A stretch of DNA of 64,000 nt. Source: Halosimplex salinum. Lineage in GTDB: Archaea; Halobacteriota; Halobacteria; Halobacteriales; Haloarculaceae. Of this stretch, positions 59,705 to 64,000 are shown piece after piece. The position numbers and the translations under genes were made by a program. Under the pieces are notes generated by a model. That model was not told where the DNA came from, ran no database searches, and saw nothing but the letters and a program-made list of their open reading frames with translations. The DNA is taken from contig NZ_QWGG01000005.1 of NCBI RefSeq assembly GCF_003730195.1, positions 124,001 through 188,000 of the forward strand, written 5' to 3'. The stretch's first letter is position 1; each line of letters starts with the position of its first letter.

Positions 59705-62692
59705 GTGACACACAACGACTCGACGTCGACGGACGGAACGGGCGAAAGACAGCCGGAATCCGGTCGCGGGACCGGCGGCACGACCAGACGGACGGCGCTG
59801 AAGACCATCGGCGCGGCGGCGGCGGGGACCCTCGTCAGCGGACGGGCGAGCGCGGGCGTCCCGACGCCGCGACTCCACACCGACGGCAAGTGGATCCGCG
59901 ACCCGCAGGGCAACGAGGTCCAGCTCCGCGGGATGGCGACGGCCGACCCCGCCTTCTACCGGCGGACCCATCCCAAGTCCTTCGAGGAGGTGCTCCGGCG
60001 GGCGACCGACGAGTCCGAGGGCTGGCACCCGAACGTCGTCCGCCTGCCGTTCACGCAGGACAACGTCGACTACTACGGTATCGACACGATGATAGAGGAG
60101 TTCGTCCGACCGTCGGTCGACATCCTCGCCTCGCGGGACGTGTACGCGCTGGTGGACTTCCACCTCATCAGGCCGTACACGCAGGACGCGACGGACACCT
60201 ACAACGAGGAGAACGACGACAGCCTCGCGCCCATCGACGACGTGATGACGACGTTCTGGGAGGCGGTCGCACCGGAGTTCGCCGACGACGAGCACGTCAT
60301 CTTCGAGCTGTTCAACGAGCCGACCCAGCCGACGATGTACGGCGACGACGAGGGCGCCTGGCAGGCGTGGCGCGACGCGGCCCAGCCGTGGGTCGACCTC
60401 GTCCGCGAGCACGCGCCCGAGACGCCGCTCATCATCGGCTCGCCGCGGTGGACGTCGGTGACCCACATGGCGCCGGAGTACCCCTTCGACGGGGAGAACC
60501 TGATCTACGCCTCCCACATCTACCCCGACAACGGGGCGCCCTCGGAGTTCGACCAGTACTACGGCGAACCCGCGAACGACGTGCCGGTCGTCGTGACCGA
60601 GTTCGGCTGGGACCCCGAGGGCGGGCAGGTCGACAACGGGACCACCTCCGGGTGGGGCGAGCCGTTCAGCGAGTGGGCCGAGAGCTACGAGAACATGGGC
60701 TGGATCTCGTGGTGTTTCGACGACTCGTGGGCGCCGACGTTCTTCGACTCCCCGGGCGACGGCGCGGCCGAGCCGTGGACGCTGAAGACCGACGACGACC
60801 AGATGGGCGGCTACATCAAGTCGTGGCTCGACGAGCGGAAGGACGACAGCATCCCGGCCAGCACGATCGACGACTCGACGGCGCCGCCGACCCCGTCGAA
60901 CCTGACAGTGACGGCGGCGACGGAGATCAGCGTCGACGTCTCGTGGGACGCCGTGACGGACGAGGGCGACGCGGGACTCTCCCACTACGCGCTCTCGGTC
61001 GACGGCGAACCGAACCAGGAGGCGCTCCCCGGGGCGACGACGGCGACGGTGTCCGACCTCGACCCGGCGACGACCTACGAGATCGCGGTCACCGCGGTGG
61101 ACGACGCGGGCAACGAGTCCGACCCCGCGACGGTCGTCGCCGAGACGATCGCGACCGACGCCCAGCAGTCCGCCTACAACGGCCCGCACACGCTGCCCGG
61201 CCGGGTGCAGGCGGAGGACTTCGACGAGGGCGGCGAGGGGATCTCCTACCACGACACGACCCCCTCGAACCAGGGCGGCGCCTCGTACCGCGACACGGCC
61301 GTCGACATCGGCACGTCGGCGGAGTCGGGCTACAACGTCGGCTACATCGACACCGGCGAGTGGCTGGAGTACACCGTCCAGGTCGAGTCCGCGGGGTCGC
61401 GCACGGCCACCGTCAACGTCGCGGCCGGCGAGGGCGGCGGCGGTAGCCTCCGGATCGACGTCGACGGCGAGACGATCGCGACGCAGGACGTCTGGCAGAC
61501 CGGCGGCTGGTCGAACTGGCAGGAGATCCGCGTCGGCGACGTGAGCCTGCCCGAGGGCGAACACGTCCTCCGAGTCACCGCCGAATCGGGCGCCTGGAAC
61601 CTCGACTGGCTGCAGTTCGGCGAGGCGAGCGACGACGGCGACCAGCAGGCGCCGTCGGCCCCCTCGGACCTGTCGGTGTCGGGGACGACTCCCTCGTCGC
61701 TCGACCTGTCGTGGGACGCGGCCACCGACGAGGGCGGCAGCGGCCTCGACCACTACGTCGTGTACGTCGACGGGTCGCAGGACCAGACCGTGGCTACCGG
61801 CACGACGACGGCGACGGTCGCGGACCTCGCGGCCGACACCAGCTACGAGGTCGGCGTCTCGGCGGTCGACGGCGCGGGCAACGAGTCGGCGGTCGTCACC
61901 GTCACGGCACGGACCGACCAGATCGACGACGGCGACTCGATGGCGCCCGTGACGCCGTCGAACCTGTCGGTGACCGAGGCGACGACCGATTCGGTGACCG
62001 TCTCCTGGGACGCGGCCACCGACGAGGGCGGCAGCGGCCTCGACCACTACGTCGTGTACGTCGACGGATCGCAGGACCAGACGGTCGGCGCCGACACCAC
62101 GTCTGCGACAGTCGACGGCCTGTCCGCCGACACGAGCTACGACGTCGCGGTCTCGGCGGTCGACGGCGCGGGCAACGAGTCGTCGGCCGCGACCGTCACG
62201 GCGACGACCGACCAGTCCGACGACGGCGACGACTCCGGCGACGGGACACCGACCGAGGCGATGGTGGTGAACGACTACGACGGCGACCCGGCGTGGTCGT
62301 CCCACCGGAACGACCTCGGTCAGTGGTGCGGGGCCGGTTCCTTCGAGAACGGCGGCGGCGAAGTCGATGGCGGCGCACTGGTTCTGGAGTACGACAACGG
62401 CGGCTGGTTCCAGGAGCAGATCAACCAGTCGGTCGAGGCGTACTCCGACCTCGTCTTCCGTGTGAGCGGTGCGAACGGGGGCGAAGAGGACGAGGTACTG
62501 TTCGACATGGGCGGCGTCCGCACCGTGCTCTCGAACGTCACCGACGACTCGGTGGGGACGAGCGTGTCGGACGTGCGCGTCGACATGGAATCGGCGGGGA
62601 TCGACCGCTCTGCGGGGGACCTCTCGGTGCGGCTGAACTTCTGGCAGGGCGGTAGTAGCACACTCCGGATCGACGAGATCCAGCTCGAATAG
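59705..62692 (+). CDS. Large modular secreted GH5 glycoside hydrolase: GH5-FnIII-CBM6-FnIII-FnIII-C-terminal module
   Basis: A 995-residue protein starting with GTG at 59705, 21 bases after the previous stop. Tat signal TTRRTALKTIG, then GH5 barrel (about 50-385) with acid/base Glu in LFNEPTQ (residue 205) and nucleophile Glu in VTEFGWD (residue 299). FnIII 1 (about 393-480), a CBM6-type module (about 490-642, containing RVQAEDFDEGGEG and SWNLDWLQF-like GAWNLDWLQF), FnIII 2 (about 647-738), FnIII 3 (about 749-837) and the shared C-terminal module (about 852-995) follow. FnIII 2 and 3 share a nearly identical stretch of about 75 bases 294 bp apart, a recent internal duplication. It is the largest enzyme of the cluster. 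Confidence 0.92.
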   Translation: MTHNDSTSTDGTGERQPESGRGTGGTTRRTALKTIGAAAAGTLVSGRASAGVPTPRLHTDGKWIRDPQGNEVQLRGMATADPAFYRRTHPKSFEEVLRRATDESEGWHPNVVRLPFTQDNVDYYGIDTMIEEFVRPSVDILASRDVYALVDFHLIRPYTQDATDTYNEENDDSLAPIDDVMTTFWEAVAPEFADDEHVIFELFNEPTQPTMYGDDEGAWQAWRDAAQPWVDLVREHAPETPLIIGSPRWTSVTHMAPEYPFDGENLIYASHIYPDNGAPSEFDQYYGEPANDVPVVVTEFGWDPEGGQVDNGTTSGWGEPFSEWAESYENMGWISWCFDDSWAPTFFDSPGDGAAEPWTLKTDDDQMGGYIKSWLDERKDDSIPASTIDDSTAPPTPSNLTVTAATEISVDVSWDAVTDEGDAGLSHYALSVDGEPNQEALPGATTATVSDLDPATTYEIAVTAVDDAGNESDPATVVAETIATDAQQSAYNGPHTLPGRVQAEDFDEGGEGISYHDTTPSNQGGASYRDTAVDIGTSAESGYNVGYIDTGEWLEYTVQVESAGSRTATVNVAAGEGGGGSLRIDVDGETIATQDVWQTGGWSNWQEIRVGDVSLPEGEHVLRVTAESGAWNLDWLQFGEASDDGDQQAPSAPSDLSVSGTTPSSLDLSWDAATDEGGSGLDHYVVYVDGSQDQTVATGTTTATVADLAADTSYEVGVSAVDGAGNESAVVTVTARTDQIDDGDSMAPVTPSNLSVTEATTDSVTVSWDAATDEGGSGLDHYVVYVDGSQDQTVGADTTSATVDGLSADTSYDVAVSAVDGAGNESSAATVTATTDQSDDGDDSGDGTPTEAMVVNDYDGDPAWSSHRNDLGQWCGAGSFENGGGEVDGGALVLEYDNGGWFQEQINQSVEAYSDLVFRVSGANGGEEDEVLFDMGGVRTVLSNVTDDSVGTSVSDVRVDMESAGIDRSAGDLSVRLNFWQGGSSTLRIDEIQLE

Positions 62693-62730
62693 GACGGACG
62701 ACCGGACGCGAAAACGGCACACACGGAACG

Positions 62731-64000
62731 ATGACAGACGACACACACGACGACGCGGAATCGACAGCCGACCAGACAGCGGCCGACGGATCGACTGAGG
62801 AGTCGGCCGACCTCGACCCGGCGACGGCGGTCGAGACAGAGGTCCTGGACGCCGAGGACGTGCCCGAGGACGGCCTCGCCTCCATGGACCGCCGGGACTA
62901 CATGCAGGCGATGGCGGCCGCGGCGGCGATGGCGGGGCTCGGGAGCGCCGCGACCGGGAGCGCGGCCGCGGAGACGGCCGACACGTCGAAGACGGTCGAC
63001 GAGCGCATCGAGGAGCACCGCACGGGGGACCTCGAGGTCGTCGTCGAGAACTCGGACGGGAGCGCGGTCTCCGGCGCCGAGGTCTCGGTGGAGATGCGGG
63101 AGCACGACTTCGGCTTCGGGACGGCGGTCAACGCGAACACGCTGATAAACAGCTCCAGCGAGGGCGACAACTACCGCGAGTACATCCCGGAACTGTTCAA
63201 CAAGGCGGTGCTGGAGAACCGCCACAAGTGGGACTTCTGGGAGAACGAGCAGGGACTGGCCGACCAGGCGACCGAGTGGATACTGGACCAGGGCCTCGAC
63301 GTGCGCGGGCACGTCTGCATCTGGGGCCGCGAGGACGTGGCGGCGATCCCCTCGGACATCCAGACGGCCATCGACAACGGGGACGAGCAGACGATCCGCG
63401 AGCGGTCGATGCAGCACATCGAGGACATCATCACCCACTACGGCGAGGACATGACCGAGTGGGAGGTCGTCAACGAGGCGATGCACACCTACCAGCTACA
63501 ACTGGGTGTGTACGGCGACCAGATCGACACCGACGAGCCGTGGACCGGGGACGTCGTCCCGTGGACCTCGGACCTGCTCGCCGACTGGTACGACCAGGCC
63601 GAGGCCGTCATCGAGGAGAACGACCTCGACGTCGGCATCGCGGTCAACGACTTCAACCAGTTCCCCTACGACTACACCGACCAGCGCTACCGGACGGAGA
63701 TCCAGCACCTCAACGACAACGCCGTCCAGCTGGACACGGTCGGACTGCAGGCCCACGCGGCCGCGCGGACGGGCGAGTTCAACACGAACGACAACCCGGA
63801 CGGCCGGATCAGTGCCAGTCAGGTCGCCGAGGAGATCAACAAGTGGGCAGATCTGGGCGCCCGCGTCAAGATCACCGAGTTCGACATGTACAACGGCGAC
63901 GACTGGAACGGCCAGGAGGAGCGCGCCGACGTGATGGAGAACTACCTCAAGGGCGCGTTCTCGCACCCGGGCGTCGACGACTTCATCATGTGGGGCTTCT
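62731..64000 (+). CDS. Secreted GH10 endo-1,4-beta-xylanase (partial, runs off the window)
   Basis: At least 423 residues, cut at the right edge before the C-terminus. The Tat motif MDRRDYMQAMAA lies about 53 residues in, after an acidic leader. After an N-terminal beta segment (LEVVVENSDGSAVSGAEVSV), the GH10 barrel begins DFGFGTAVNANTLI; LENRHKWDFWE matches the family's KxEN/HW region, acid/base Glu is in WEVVNEAMH (residue 249) and nucleophile Glu in KITEFDM (residue 383). GH10 xylanases cut xylan backbones. It is the sixth gene of the cluster and extends the substrate range to hemicellulose. Confidence 0.92.
   Translation, partial: MTDDTHDDAESTADQTAADGSTEESADLDPATAVETEVLDAEDVPEDGLASMDRRDYMQAMAAAAAMAGLGSAATGSAAAETADTSKTVDERIEEHRTGDLEVVVENSDGSAVSGAEVSVEMREHDFGFGTAVNANTLINSSSEGDNYREYIPELFNKAVLENRHKWDFWENEQGLADQATEWILDQGLDVRGHVCIWGREDVAAIPSDIQTAIDNGDEQTIRERSMQHIEDIITHYGEDMTEWEVVNEAMHTYQLQLGVYGDQIDTDEPWTGDVVPWTSDLLADWYDQAEAVIEENDLDVGIAVNDFNQFPYDYTDQRYRTEIQHLNDNAVQLDTVGLQAHAAARTGEFNTNDNPDGRISASQVAEEINKWADLGARVKITEFDMYNGDDWNGQEERADVMENYLKGAFSHPGVDDFIMWGF

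Noticed and set aside
58217-62746. Very long open frame on the minus strand opposite the hydrolase genes (about 1500 codons)
   Set aside because: It is the mirror of GC-rich plus-strand genes whose third positions avoid stops on the other strand. It lacks domains and is basic/valine-rich, unlike haloarchaeal proteins.
1-64000. tRNA genes
   Set aside because: I looked for GGTTCGAATCC-type T-arms paired with a 7-bp acceptor and found none that folds convincingly by eye.

Overview
The window is chromosomal DNA of a halophilic archaeon (class Halobacteria). It has high GC with C/G-rich third codon positions and very acidic predicted proteins. Several secreted proteins carry twin-arginine (Tat) signals with lipoboxes. 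It also has archaeal ribosomal proteins S6e and L15e, an archaeosine tRNA-guanine transglycosylase, TrmB-family regulators, and many genes with a TATA-like box about 25 bases before the start codon (leaderless transcripts). The gene set would fit a saccharolytic member of the Haloarculaceae or a relative; the genus cannot be fixed from sequence alone.

Layout. 1-902: an IS1341-type tnpB cut by the window edge and broken by an amber codon. 1060-11126: housekeeping and solitary genes (2-oxoacid dehydrogenase E1 alpha, a lipoprotein, thymidylate kinase, a PQQ-propeller lipoprotein, a metzincin-like membrane protein, two Nudix hydrolases, a VapBC pair, tgtA). 11521-15478: a minus-strand ribose-type sugar ABC importer (permease, ATPase, binding protein). 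15693-19124: small proteins and an ArsA/Get3 ATPase. 19378-22273: cstA facing a two-gene unit. 23192-26358: TrmB and Lrp/AsnC regulators and small proteins. 26482-32036: a membrane-anchored glycosidase-like propeller, phosphate permease, S6e, GNAT, a dUTPase-like protein and a Gfo/Idh/MocA oxidoreductase. 32137-33098: an HTH/TumE-like toxin-antitoxin candidate. 33392-34495: M29 aminopeptidase. 34653-40292: an iron/siderophore ABC uptake operon preceded by palindromes matching the DtxR/IdeR box. 40551-51835: folD, gnd, ferredoxin, a tryptophan-halogenase-like flavoprotein, a PD-(D/E)XK-like protein, an RNase II/R family enzyme, phytoene synthase and L15e.

52083-64000 is the most distinctive region: a TrmB-type regulator followed by a co-oriented run of secreted plant-polysaccharide hydrolases (two GH5 enzymes, an orphan fibronectin III protein, a GH12-like enzyme, a large multi-modular GH5 enzyme and a GH10 xylanase running off the edge). 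All five enzymes have Tat signals. Four share a homologous C-terminal module of about 140 residues, which I infer to be a carbohydrate-binding module. Together they look like an extracellular cellulose/hemicellulose-degrading system, with the sugar importer, 6-phosphogluconate dehydrogenase and the oxidoreductase as possible downstream partners elsewhere in the window.

Non-coding signals include a dispersed intergenic repeat family (11.1, 22.3 and 30.6 kb, fragment at 25.2 kb), a 67-bp tandem array that copies the 3' end of the aminopeptidase gene, three 28-bp repeats before the sugar importer, three iron boxes, a 9-8-9 dyad before the HTH gene, and hairpins at the 5' ends of cstA and the first cellulase. 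I saw no rRNA, tRNA, CRISPR array or replication origin.
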